64,000 bases of DNA from Saccharopolyspora rosea (GCF_025643595.1 NZ_CP102826.1:3596001-3660000); one strand, 5' to 3'; shown: positions 43,807 through 52,672, counted from the first letter of the stretch. Notes: generated from the sequence alone by a model not told the origin. Program-made: numbers and translations.

Positions 43807-45381
43807 TCACTTCTTACGTCGAGGTTTCAGAATACGGGCGGGTATGTTGTGTTGCTGGCAGAGGTGGAGCAGACCGGTGCCGTCGATGAGCTGAAGCGGC
43901 TTGTTGTTCGCGAAGTTGTAGCTGCCAGGACCGAATCCATCGGTGGTTATGAGAATGCCCTTGGTAGCCCCCTCGTCAAGGACCACGCCGTAGAGGTCAC
44001 GAACGTGCGTGGGCGGGACAGTCCTGGTGTAGAGTTTAACCTGAATCACAAACTTCCCGCCGGTAATAGGGGTGGGATCGTAGGCAATGCAGTCGATTCC
44101 GCCGTCTCCGCTGGCCTTGAACTGTTTCGTATCGAATCCCATCCGAGCGAAGAGGTTCTGGACAAACGACTCGAACTCTTTTGACGAAAGCTCAAGCAGA
44201 TTGGGTCGCTTGTCGATATCGCTGATGACGTCGATCGGGTCAACAATACGAGGGTCTGCCATATCGAAACTTAGAATCGGCGCCACGGCGACCAGTTCAT
44301 CTGGATGCTCCGACACTTCTGCTCCGAAGAATTTCTGTACGCATTCGACGGGCTTAACCCCCTGCAGTTTGACCTGCTCGAACTGTTCTCGGGTAGCCCG
44401 CAAAGTGATCAACTCCGGGCGGATCTCGTGACCGGTCACCGGGTCGATCGCCTCCACTACTCCATTGAAGACGATAGTCGAGACCAGGCTTGCCGGATCG
44501 GCATGAAAGATCGTATGCAGCGTCCGCAGCGCGATTTGCGCGGCCATGTCGTTATATATCTTCCGGATTTCGGCGCTTGGCCGGTTCTTACGGACCTCGA
44601 TCACGTCACGGGATTTGATGTAAGCGAACTCCTTCTCAGTCGGAATAACCGCGGTCGAGGGGAGCTCCCATTCGATGACCAGCAGTTCAGACTCGGGCAC
44701 ATAGGCGGCCCGCCGCTTCTTGGGCAACCCGGAGGGGTCCTCGATGCGATCAAGAATAAGCTGGAAGTACTTACTTACCGCGCGCCGATCCTTCTCGTGC
44801 ACCTTGCGTCGCAAGTCGTCGATAGATTGGTGTTGGGCAGCAACACGTTTCCGCGCGACCTGCGCCTGCTCTGCGTGCTTCTTGCGCGCTTCGACGACCC
44901 TCCTTTGCCGTCGCGTCTCATCCTCACGATGACGTTCGAGCGCAGCCTCAAAACTCTTTTCGGCGATTGCCTTCTCGCGCTCGTACCGGGCCCGGCCGCC
45001 GAACATCCGGCTGGCAACGCTGGGGGGCTCCGGCGCGAACTGCTCCCATCGAGGCGGTGCTGTAGGCCGCGCGTCAGATCCAAGATCGAGCGTCGGCACG
45101 GACGGCTTGTTCTTCAGTGCCTCGAAGTCCAGAGGCCCGACCGGCTTCGACAGTGCTGCTGAGAGGATGCCGGTAAGTTCGGTCACGCGCTGCGCGACGA
45201 CATCGGTTTGCCGCTTCGCCGACTCGTACTGCTGATGGACACGGGTTTCTTCACGCTTCCGCTCGTCGGCCTTGCGTCGCCGCTCTTCCTCCTTGCGTTG
45301 CGACGCTCGCTCCCGCGCTTCGCGGGCGGCTTGCTGACGCATCCACGTTTCGTGCTGCCGGTTGCTGCCTCGCTGTGGCAC
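43807..45381 (-). CDS. Mrr-type restriction endonuclease with long coiled-coil N-terminus
   Basis: A 524-residue protein. Residues about 10-75 and 125-205 are charged coiled coils (REARERASQRKEEERRRKAD). The C-terminal ~130 residues form an Mrr_cat domain: ELSSKEFESFVQNLFARMGF, ASGDGGIDCIAYDP with the catalytic Asp, and KFVIQVKLYTRTVPP with QxK. GVVLDEGATKGILITTDGFGPG is the usual motif downstream of the core. Mrr nucleases cut modified or foreign DNA. It is most likely a cargo defence gene of the element. Confidence 0.85.
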   Translation of the reverse strand: MPQRGSNRQHETWMRQQAAREARERASQRKEEERRRKADERKREETRVHQQYESAKRQTDVVAQRVTELTGILSAALSKPVGPLDFEALKNKPSVPTLDLGSDARPTAPPRWEQFAPEPPSVASRMFGGRARYEREKAIAEKSFEAALERHREDETRRQRRVVEARKKHAEQAQVARKRVAAQHQSIDDLRRKVHEKDRRAVSKYFQLILDRIEDPSGLPKKRRAAYVPESELLVIEWELPSTAVIPTEKEFAYIKSRDVIEVRKNRPSAEIRKIYNDMAAQIALRTLHTIFHADPASLVSTIVFNGVVEAIDPVTGHEIRPELITLRATREQFEQVKLQGVKPVECVQKFFGAEVSEHPDELVAVAPILSFDMADPRIVDPIDVISDIDKRPNLLELSSKEFESFVQNLFARMGFDTKQFKASGDGGIDCIAYDPTPITGGKFVIQVKLYTRTVPPTHVRDLYGVVLDEGATKGILITTDGFGPGSYNFANNKPLQLIDGTGLLHLCQQHNIPARILKPRRKK

Positions 45382-45624
45382 GCCTCAGACCTTTCACCCG
45401 TGCTGAACTCCTGCACACGGCACGGTAAAGCCAGGCACCGACAGTGCGGCAGCTTGCCACTGTGATTCCACCAAACAGATCAACACACCTGCGCCACCGC
45501 AGTTCAGTAGGCCAGCACGAGCCCGACGAAGGACAGCACGGTAGTGATGACTCCGAAGAGCGCGGTTGCCAGCGGGAAAGCCCTAGCAATCCGAGCCCAC
45601 GACTGGCCAACAGCTAGTAGCACT

Positions 45625-47280
45625 TCAGCTAAGATCGTGACGCGACGCACTCGTCTCTACGGCGGGCACCTCGACCCTGTAACCGTCGAGTTCGGCCAGT
45701 CGCCGAACGCCCTGCAGCAGTGCGAAGAGTCCTTCGTTGGTCCAGGTTTCCTCGGAGATCAGCTCGCTGATCAGGTCCGCGTCGCGGCTGGAGTACAGGC
45801 GGAGGCCGGATGCTTCCCAGTTGGCTTCGACCTGGCCGCCGTAGCGGTCCCAGAACTCCTCGTCCTCGATCACGGTCAGGCAGGTGAACTCGTAGTTCCC
45901 GCTGACCAGGTTCAGGCCGAAGCCGGTGCACTCGGTGCGCATCCGGCCCGGCTCGGCACACAACCACTTCATCGGCTCGGACAACCGCGACGGGTGCAGT
46001 GGCGCGGCGATTCGCTGGTCGGCCGTGGCCGTGCCCACCTCGCGCCGACCGAACAGTTCGTCTTCCATCTTCCGCAGCAGCGTGGCACCGATGCGGGCGT
46101 CGGCACGCGCATCGGTCAACGGCTGGTGGAAACCCTTCGGAATGACGGCGAGCCGTCGCGCCGCGTTGACCACCTCGCTCGAGCGCTCCTGGATCAACAG
46201 CGCATAGTCCCGACCTCCCCGGTACAGTTCCGCGGGCCGAGCGATCGCGCACAGGGCCGGAACACCACCGGCGCAGAGCCGACCGGAGACGTCCAGCACC
46301 GAGCGCAGGTCCGGCAGGTAGAGATCCCGTAATGGGAGCTCGCCCGGCTGGATCGAGCGCCGATCGGCGAGCGCGTCGACGAGCTCGCCTTCGAGAAGAT
46401 CCATCGTGAGGGCGTACTCGGCGAACGGGACGCGGGTGACCGTGCCAGCGATGCCGTCCGAGCCGATGTCCACACTCAGGAGCCGGTAGAGGGGCTGGTT
46501 GGTCAAGCGCACGTTCAGCGCGACCGTCTCCGCGAGTCGGTCGACAGCATGGCGGAGGTCGGCCGGGTTGCTTTCTGCCTCATCGGCATTGACTAGCGAA
46601 AGGCGATCGCGCTCCGGGGTCAGCGCGCAGGCCAGGTTAAGCCACTCCCGACGGGTCACGATGCTCGTCGTGAGCTGGTGGTCCTCGAATCTCGCCGTGT
46701 AAACCCCGTAATCCGCGGTAGTCGCCCCGTAGTAGTCCTGCAAGGCGGCGGCGATTTCGCTGCGCGGGATCCGGGATCGCCTCGCGTAGCGATCGAGCAG
46801 CTCGCCGGGATCGAGGGAGGCGACCTTCGACGTCACCTGCTTCCGGCTGGTCTCCCGGCTCCACCCCGCGCGCTCGTCGAGCCAGGCGAACGACGCGGTG
46901 AGCTGGCTCCGCCCATGCCCTGAGGCCACCTGCACCGCCCCGGACGGCTGGAGCTGGACGGTCTGCCTCACTGCCGGAGCCGTCTCGGACAGTTTCCGCT
47001 CGTCTGGTGGCTCCTCTTCCCGTTCCGCGGGCTGCGAGAGCAGCTCGTCGATGGGCGTCCCGAAGATGCGTTCCAGCAGGCGAGCCGTCGAGGCGCGAAC
47101 CGAGCGGATCGGCTCGCCCTGGGCATTGCGACCGGATACCAGCCGCTGAAGGTGTCGATAGCTGAGCGTGCCGGGTTCGCCGTGTTCCAGAGCGAACGTC
47201 TCGGCGTAGTTCGCGAACTCCTCCAGCGTGAGCCGCATTCCCCGGATCTTCTGCTCCAGCACCGTCCGGTAGCCCTGCAC
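45625..47280 (-). CDS. Second large element regulator, paralogue of 40239-41843
   Basis: A 551-residue protein. From ASFAWLDERAGWSRETSRKQ to the C-terminus it parallels the other regulator, including QPLYRLLSVDIGSDGIAGTV and RRLAVIPKGFHQPLTDARAD. The Nudix-like core has decayed to LRKMEDELFG. The N-terminal ~100 residues differ (LEEFANYAETFALEHGEPGT) and may be a different HTH. The GTG at 47280 follows GGAGG by six bases; the longer frame to 47373 has no such site. A TGATTTCAG operator lies 93 bases upstream of the start. There may be cross-regulation with the first copy. Confidence 0.65.
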   Translation of the reverse strand: MQGYRTVLEQKIRGMRLTLEEFANYAETFALEHGEPGTLSYRHLQRLVSGRNAQGEPIRSVRASTARLLERIFGTPIDELLSQPAEREEEPPDERKLSETAPAVRQTVQLQPSGAVQVASGHGRSQLTASFAWLDERAGWSRETSRKQVTSKVASLDPGELLDRYARRSRIPRSEIAAALQDYYGATTADYGVYTARFEDHQLTTSIVTRREWLNLACALTPERDRLSLVNADEAESNPADLRHAVDRLAETVALNVRLTNQPLYRLLSVDIGSDGIAGTVTRVPFAEYALTMDLLEGELVDALADRRSIQPGELPLRDLYLPDLRSVLDVSGRLCAGGVPALCAIARPAELYRGGRDYALLIQERSSEVVNAARRLAVIPKGFHQPLTDARADARIGATLLRKMEDELFGRREVGTATADQRIAAPLHPSRLSEPMKWLCAEPGRMRTECTGFGLNLVSGNYEFTCLTVIEDEEFWDRYGGQVEANWEASGLRLYSSRDADLISELISEETWTNEGLFALLQGVRRLAELDGYRVEVPAVETSASRHDLS

Positions 47281-47539
47281 TTCGTACCTCCGCCCGCGCT
47301 GCGGGATGTCGCCGACATGTCGTCCACATGGCGCTCGCCAGTCGTTCCGCTGATCGAGCGCTGACGAAATCATGATTTCAGTCTGCCACGAACCGCGACG
47401 AAGCGGTCACACAAGACGTCCGGCGACGCCGCCTCCGCGCTTCCAAAACGGCGCCGCCGGGCCCCTGGTCGCGGCCGGGGCTGCCCTGACCTGATCCCGA
47501 CAGGCAGTCCCGGCCGCGCCGTCCGCGGATGGAGGTCAC

Positions 47540-47806
47540 ATGAATTCGCTGGAATGGTGCCGACCGTGCGAAGGACTGCGCGGGTCCGGATACGCGCTGG
47601 CCATGGTGTGGGCGAACACGCTGATCACGTCGTACGTGACCGATACGAACATGATCTCGGTCTCGGTCCCCGGACAACCGTGCGACCCGTTGCTGGCGTT
47701 GAGCGAGGCGGGAGCCGAAGAGCTGATCGAGCACCTTCGCAGGCGCCTGTCCGAACTGCGCGAGAGGACGAAGCGTCACTGGTCGGAGCAGTTGAGGGGG
47801 CAGTGA
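47540..47806 (+). CDS. Small hypothetical protein of the element
   Basis: An 88-residue protein divergent from the regulator, with GGAGG four bases before the ATG. It reads SLEWCRPCEGLRGSGYALAM and then PCDPLLALSEAGAEELIEHL with a helical, charged C-terminus. I do not recognise it. Its stop overlaps a GTG of the next frame, consistent with coupling to the zinc-finger-like gene. Confidence 0.6.
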   Translation: MNSLEWCRPCEGLRGSGYALAMVWANTLITSYVTDTNMISVSVPGQPCDPLLALSEAGAEELIEHLRRRLSELRERTKRHWSEQLRGQ

Positions 47807-47808
47807 AC

Positions 47809-48060
47809 ATGCACCCGTTCCACTGGGTCCCAGCTGCAGGGAAGCGCCACGCGACCACGACAGAGCGCCCGGGTGGCGGCTATCCCACGGGCATGACCGT
47901 GCCGACGTTGTGCGACGAGGAGCTGACCGCCGACAACTCGACGACTGCCTGGTTCTGGGAAACGTGTCCTGTCTGCAACGTCGAGGCACATCGGTTGGCA
48001 GGCGTGCCGATGGCGACTAACTTCGCCACTCGAAAGACCGTCAAGAAGTCCAGGGCATAA
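47809..48060 (+). CDS. Small zinc-finger-like protein
   Basis: An 83-residue protein starting HPFHWVPAAGKRHATTTE; it contains LCDEELTADNSTTAWFWETC and PVCNVEAHRLAGVP, giving a C...CxxC...H set suited to one zinc. Proteins with an opening W-x-P-x-x-G-x-R-H-A are common beside AICE regulators. A GTG start at 47803, overlapping the previous stop, is also possible. Confidence 0.6.
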   Translation: MHPFHWVPAAGKRHATTTERPGGGYPTGMTVPTLCDEELTADNSTTAWFWETCPVCNVEAHRLAGVPMATNFATRKTVKKSRA

Positions 48061-48078
48061 GAGCTCACGCTTACATCC

Positions 48079-48110
48079 GTGCCGTGCAGCGCTGCTGCAC
48101 GGCACTTTTG
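48079..48110 (+). terminator. Intrinsic terminator after the zinc-finger-like gene
   Basis: GTGCCGTGCAGC (48079-48090) and GCTGCACGGCAC (48094-48105) are exact reverse complements with a GCT loop, followed by TTTTG. It lies 18 bases after the stop codon, so it ends the 47540-48060 transcript. Confidence 0.85.
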
Positions 48111-48242
48111 CGTGGCCGAGGCTGCCGTGCCTGCTCCGTCTCCGCGTTACAAGCATCGCAGCAATGGGCGGCGAGCGATGCCGGAGCGGGTGTCCCACGT
48201 GGGGTTCCTCGTTCCGAACAGCGAGCACGGAGGCGCCGGACA

Positions 48243-48275
48243 GGTTGGGACGGGACGGAGGAACCCGTCCCAACC
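48243..48275. promoter_or_regulatory. 12-bp inverted repeat with GGGACGGG motifs
   Basis: GGTTGGGACGGG (48243-48254) and CCCGTCCCAACC (48264-48275) are exact reverse complements with a 9-base spacer. Further GGGACGG or CCCGTCCC words occur at about 48321, 48353 and 48384. The cluster ends just before the att site at 48400. It may be a regulator or integrase-accessory binding region. Confidence 0.5.
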
Positions 48276-48399
48276 CGCATACAGCGAATGTTTTCCCAGC
48301 TCTTGAGGACATTTCGACCCGTCCCATCGGCGTGTCCCAGCGCCGACCAACTCGGGACGGGTGGGACAGGGTCAGGCAGCGGCGGGACGGGTTCTCAGG

Positions 48400-48461
48400 C
48401 CGGTTCCGGCAAAGGGATGCGGGTGGATAGTGCGCAAATCGCCCCTCCGACACGCGCACTA
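48400..48461. repeat. att site 2: junction between two tandem elements
   Basis: The left part (48400-48453) matches 56882-56934 with one substitution and one deleted base. The right part (48442-48461) is identical to 33834-33853. The site thus combines one end of each element, as expected where two elements that use the same target lie in tandem. Around it, the arm CGGGTGGATAGTGCGC and a near-complementary GCGCACTATTCACCCG form an imperfect dyad. Confidence 0.7.
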
Positions 48462-48491
48462 TTCACCCGGTCGTTGGCCGGGTGAATTTTT
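48462..48491 (+). terminator. Hairpin with T-tract at the element boundary
   Basis: TTCACCCGG (48462-48470) pairs with CCGGGTGAA (48478-48486) and TTTTT follows. It lies right after att site 2 and overlaps the end of the broken integrase on the other strand. It could end transcripts entering from the left. Confidence 0.65.
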
Positions 48492-49320
48492 ACATGGGCG
48501 ACATGATCCGCCGGGCCGTAGCCCACGTGCAGGCCCAAAGCGTCGTAGAGGCTCGCCAGCCGGTCCGGCTTGGCGCTCGACAGCGCCGCGCCGACGTCGC
48601 CGAGCGAGTCGATCATGGCGTAGATCTCACCGTCGCTGATCGTGTCGGGTGCCGCTGTGCTGTCGAGCTCGGCCCGAGCGGCGGCGCGGTCGGCTTGGGC
48701 CTGGTTGATCGCGTCGCTGACGGCCGCCGGATCGACCCCGGCGGCGATGGCGTCCTGGAACCGGCGCAGCCGGGTCTCGGCATCGGCGAGCCGCCGCCTG
48801 GCCTTCTCCGACGCCTCCGACTGGCCGCCGGGTGCCTGCTGGGACGCCAGCAGGGCCGAGACCGTTGCGCACCACCTCAGCGGCAGGCTCATCGATCGCC
48901 AACACCCGCAGCCGATAGCCCTCCGACGCCTTGCGCGGGTTCGGATGCGGCCCACCGTCGACCGTCCGGTACCCGAACGGCGCCCGACCACCCTGATGCC
49001 GCCCCTCATTGAGCACCTGCGCGTCCATCGCCGCCCGCACCCGCGCCTGGATGTGCTGCCGCTCGGACTCGCTCATCCCACCGAGCACGCTCATCAGCAT
49101 CTTGTGCGACGGGTTGCGCGGATCGAACTTCCCACCCAACTCCGGAACCCACAGGTCCACCCGTAGGCAGCGAACTTCGGGGCCACCAACGAGAACTGAT
49201 TGCCCGAACCAGCACCGGATCCCCTCCCCCCACCACGGCACCCCACCCCCAGTCGGGGTCCTTCAGAGCGGCCAACAACCGTTCGGCCTCACGACGGCGC
49301 TCCCACGGCACCGAACACGA

Positions 49321-49755
49321 CTGCGTCGATCAGCTGAACGATCTGCAGTGCGCATTCCCGCCGCGTTGCTCCCCCAGCTCGCCGCTACCTGCGGCTGCTT
49401 CTCCCAAGCACTATCCACACACCTGATGTCGCACCCCCGGAACAGGGCATCAGCGCTGCCCGGTGTGTTCTGTTCGTCCCAGGCACCAGAACGTCGACGA
49501 CGGACCTCAACCCGGGCCCGCGAAAGGCGGTTTCAACCGCCAATGCGCTGCTTGATCTGCGCCACGAACCCCGCAACAGGGGATCCTCCGACGCTAGACC
49601 AATCAGTCTAATAGCCTAGTCTTTCAGGATCAATCCACGCTACTATGGCACACTCAAGTCTGGTTCTGGGGCAAGATCAGCGCGGTACTGAGGACCGCAA
49701 CACCGGCGACACAGGTCATGCCCCACCAGCAAGCGACTTACACAGAGAGGTTTCG
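49321..49755. other. Spacer between the integrase remnant and the mCpol gene
   Basis: I see no credible gene here apart from a possible longer N-terminus of the next gene (ATG at 49645). The bases around 49600-49650 are AT-rich (AATCAGTCTAATAGCCTAGT) and may contain its promoter. Confidence 0.45.
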
Positions 49756-51228
49756 GTGCCGCGAAAAAGAGCCCGCATCAACTACTGGGTCGTCGATTTC
49801 AAGGACTTCTCGTTCTGGATCGCACTCGCCTTCGTCGCCGGAGCTGGCCCCAACCTTGCTGGCGCAATCAGCAACTGGCTCTTGCTAGGCCTATGGGGCC
49901 TGGCTGCGATCTTCGCTCTGATCGTTTGGATTCGGAACAAGCGGCGAAAGGGGATCGGCGTCTATGTAAATCTACCTCGTTCAACTGATAAACCCGCCTC
50001 CCGCAAGGATGTGACGTCCATCTACAAGGCCATGAGTCGCCATCATAGGGACTGGTTTCGGTCCGGACCCGACCCCCGTACCAAGACCGTCGATGAACGT
50101 GCCGAGTGGCTGCTATCCACAATCGAACACCGTTTGGACGAACTCGAGGTGCGCGACGGACAGGAACCACCCGTGTTCCTATACGTGGACGCGCGGAACG
50201 AAGGAGCTTTCCTACTCGGCCGCAAGACAGCGAAGTTCCGACTTGAACAGCAGATCCGACAGCCCCTTCTCGATACCGGCACATCGGCCCGGCTCTTCTT
50301 CGAACTCCAAGTCAAGACGTACTCGAGATACGAAGGTGGCGGCATCCACGAGCTCGACCTGTCCAGAATTCAACGAGAAGTACACCTGGACATCGACCAC
50401 GTCGACAGCATACGGACCGAAACCTACCCCTTGACTCCCCAGAGCAGGGACAGTTTTCCGCCCAGGCTTGCTTTAATCGTCCACGCTGACGACGATCCGC
50501 GCAGCCTGGACAGGTTCCGCGAGAACGCTCTCGCCGCTGCCTCGGCCGGCACACCCACCAACGGTTACCTCGCTACCGAGGACGACCGCTGCGACCATGC
50601 TCTGTTCGTCAGCATTTGCGCAAAAGAGTTCTACGACAAGCTAAAATCACGCTCCGCCGAACCCTTTGTCGCTGCACTGCTCGACGCGCAGACCAAGGCC
50701 AGCAATAGGCTCTATGGCGCGCCGGACGTACCTGTCAGGCTCTTCATGCACGGACCACCCATTCTTGCCTTTGCTGCGGGAGCGCTCCTACCTCACGGCA
50801 GCAAGTACGTACCCTTCGACCCAAGCCTGATCCCACCACCCGACCATTCGCACCAAAATTCGGACCCGACCCTCATTGCGATCATCGATGGCGATGATGT
50901 CGGCGCTGGAACAGAAAAACACCTGCTGTCCCGAGACCTGGACAAGGCCGTCCGCTACAGCAGCTATGTAACTGACTCGATCGGGCATCTGATTGTCGAA
51001 CTCGACAAGATCCCAAACGTCGAGCTTATATCACAGGGAGGCGATAGTGCGATCTTCGCCTTCGCGCCAAAATACGCCAAAGTTTTCGAATCAACGCTGG
51101 AAAATCTGCGCAATCAGAAGAACTTCAGAGTATCCTGCGGATACGGCAAGGATTCCAGGGAAGCCTTTCTCGCGTTACGACTAGCAAAATCATCCGGCAA
51201 GAACATTACAATCGGATACGGGCATTGA
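49756..51228 (+). CDS. 2TM-SAVED-mCpol fusion, Panoptes/CBASS-like immune protein
   Basis: A 490-residue protein in three parts. Residues about 15-60 hold two membrane helices (WIALAFVAGAGPNLAGAISN, LLLGLWGLAAIFALIVW). Residues about 135-360 resemble a SAVED/CARF-like Rossmann sensor: VFLYVDARNEGAFLLGRKTA, LALIVHADDDPRSLDRFREN and RLFMHGPPILAFAAGALLPH. The C-terminal part resembles minimal CRISPR polymerase (mCpol): IIDGDDVG at 376-383, GGDS at 428-431 and EAFLALRLAKSSGKNITIGY. mCpol enzymes make cyclic nucleotides; SAVED domains bind them; two-helix modules act as membrane effectors. All three in one chain suggests a self-contained nucleotide-signalled defence protein. The GTG at 49756 has GAGAGG nearby; an ATG at 49645 would add 37 residues. 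Activity is inferred. Confidence 0.75.
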   Translation: MPRKRARINYWVVDFKDFSFWIALAFVAGAGPNLAGAISNWLLLGLWGLAAIFALIVWIRNKRRKGIGVYVNLPRSTDKPASRKDVTSIYKAMSRHHRDWFRSGPDPRTKTVDERAEWLLSTIEHRLDELEVRDGQEPPVFLYVDARNEGAFLLGRKTAKFRLEQQIRQPLLDTGTSARLFFELQVKTYSRYEGGGIHELDLSRIQREVHLDIDHVDSIRTETYPLTPQSRDSFPPRLALIVHADDDPRSLDRFRENALAAASAGTPTNGYLATEDDRCDHALFVSICAKEFYDKLKSRSAEPFVAALLDAQTKASNRLYGAPDVPVRLFMHGPPILAFAAGALLPHGSKYVPFDPSLIPPPDHSHQNSDPTLIAIIDGDDVGAGTEKHLLSRDLDKAVRYSSYVTDSIGHLIVELDKIPNVELISQGGDSAIFAFAPKYAKVFESTLENLRNQKNFRVSCGYGKDSREAFLALRLAKSSGKNITIGYGH

Positions 51229-51344
51229 CGACCAGGGAACTTTGCAGGAATACCACCCGAGGAGTCGCGAGGACGGAATAGGTAGATTGGGACCTGTTGC
51301 AACAGAAGCGGGCCACGTGCAGATTCCGAAATCTGATCACGAAC

Positions 51345-51586
51345 CGGTTGGCTCTAGGAAATCTTCCTCGGCGAGGGCCTCGGATCAGGATGTCGACCCG
51401 GCGACGCCTGTTCCCCCCGCGTGGAGCCGTGTCCACCAGGAACCGCACTCCACGCCGGTGGAGCGCGCTGCGAAGCCTCAACTCCGGACCGGTGTCCCGG
51501 CGCTTCGTCCTGCGCATCACCTTCGCCGTCGCAGCCGACGACGCCGGTGGGGTCGGCCCGGGATCGACGTACCGGTACGCGTTCAT
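51345..51586 (-). pseudogene. Truncated vsr mismatch endonuclease
   Basis: The frame from 51586 encodes RRTKRRDTGPELRLRSALHR followed by RGVRFLVDTAPRGGNRRRRV and DILIRGPRR. This matches the N-terminal part of very-short-patch repair endonucleases, where RDT..E..LR..L...G.R is conserved. The remainder, with the catalytic ..FVDGCFWHGC region, is absent. No cytosine methylase partner is nearby. It is a decayed fragment converging on the mCpol gene. Confidence 0.7.
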
Positions 51587-51911
51587 CCACCAGCCCTCGC
51601 CCGAATACCGGTGACGGCGGAAGCCGTGCACCGGAGTTGATGCCCCACCCCTAGCGGCTCGCTCACCGCCGCGGCGCCGCGACACGTCGGCGCTTCACCT
51701 CTTGGAGGAACGGGCCGAAGGCGTTCTCAGGCCACGCGCCGGAGCTGCTCCGCTGAGCGCAGCACGCGCCAGCTCCGGCCCCGCACCGCTGCGGCCCCAG
51801 CCGGCCCCTTGCGCACCACCCCATCGACGTTCCACGGACGCGCTCGGCTGTTCGAGTGATCTCGAACCACTGCAGCCGACACCAAGACGATCGCCAGCTA
51901 GACACCCGCTC

Positions 51912-52622
51912 GTGAGCGAACCCAATGATCTCCGCAGACCACGCGGTTTCCGGTCCCTCATCCCGAGCAGTGCGTGGGCGACCCTCGTGCAGCACGGCGT
52001 CCGCGCGGCGCACCGCGCTCGGCAACGGGTGCTCCACCAAGGCGCACCAGGCGGGTGGGTGCTGCTGAGCCTGTCGGGGCGGCTGAAGGTGGTCTACGCC
52101 GAGCCGGACGGTCGCGAGCTCGTGCTGGCGGTGCGCGGACCTGGCGACGTGATCGGCGAGTTCTCCGGCCGGGACGGAGGTCTCCGATCGGCGACGGTGC
52201 AGGCGATCGAACCCGGAACCACGTACAAGCTCCCGGACCAGCAGTTCAACGAGCTCGTCGAGCGCTACCGGCTGGGTGCGGAGCTGAACGCCTACATCCT
52301 CGGCAAAGTGCGCGAAAGCGCCCCCCACGCCTGGCGACTGGCGCACCACACCGCCGCGGTTCGGCTCGCCGGCTTCCTCTCCGCACTCGTCGATGCAGCA
52401 GGACCTGACCACCCGTGCCCGACGACGATCACCATGTCGCAGGAAGAGTTGGCATCCGGGCTGGGCCTGGTTCGCTCAGCGGTCACCCCGGTCCTCGCGG
52501 AGTGGAAGGCAGCAGGTCTGGTCCGGATCTCGCGCGGCAGGCTGCACGTCGACGACGTGGCCGGGCTCCGGGAGATCAACGTCCGCGGTGCGTCCACTTC
52601 TGGACAGAACCGCGACGGATGA
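51912..52622 (+). CDS. Crp/Fnr-family regulator
   Basis: A 236-residue protein. A cyclic-nucleotide-binding beta-roll spans residues about 15-130 (LHQGAPGGWVLLSLSGRLKV, then GRELVLAVRGPGDVIGEFSG). A dimer helix follows, then an HTH_Crp domain (ITMSQEELASGLGLVRSAVT with VLAEWKAAGLVRISRGRLHV). I chose the GTG at 51912; the open frame continues upstream to 51702 but is alanine/proline-rich and lacks domain similarity. It is 50 bases upstream of a class III cyclase-like gene, so its ligand may be made by its neighbour. Confidence 0.88.
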   Translation: MSEPNDLRRPRGFRSLIPSSAWATLVQHGVRAAHRARQRVLHQGAPGGWVLLSLSGRLKVVYAEPDGRELVLAVRGPGDVIGEFSGRDGGLRSATVQAIEPGTTYKLPDQQFNELVERYRLGAELNAYILGKVRESAPHAWRLAHHTAAVRLAGFLSALVDAAGPDHPCPTTITMSQEELASGLGLVRSAVTPVLAEWKAAGLVRISRGRLHVDDVAGLREINVRGASTSGQNRDG

Positions 52623-52672
52623 CCGGGCAACCTCTTCCTCGTCAGCACACCCGAAAACGTGGAGGAGCACTG

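Larger units (their letters stand above)
48395..49320 (-). pseudogene. Broken serine integrase
   Basis: Fragments match the intact integrase at 33826-35586. PWERRREAERLLAALKDPDW, then DLWVPELGGKFDPRNPSHKM and ESERQHIQARVRAAMDAQVL, lie in two frames upstream. The C-terminal coiled coil and end (EIYAMIDSLGDVGAAL, VNSARVGGA) lie in a third frame. The nucleophile region, the zinc ribbon and about 240 residues of the middle are missing, and there are frameshifts. The remnant ends at att site 2 exactly as the intact gene ends at att site 1, so it was the integrase of the segment to its right. Confidence 0.85.

Noticed and set aside
45382-45624. Small membrane peptide on the minus strand after the second regulator
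   Set aside because: The apparent hydrophobic frame is broken by a frameshift around 45540 and has no continuous ORF.
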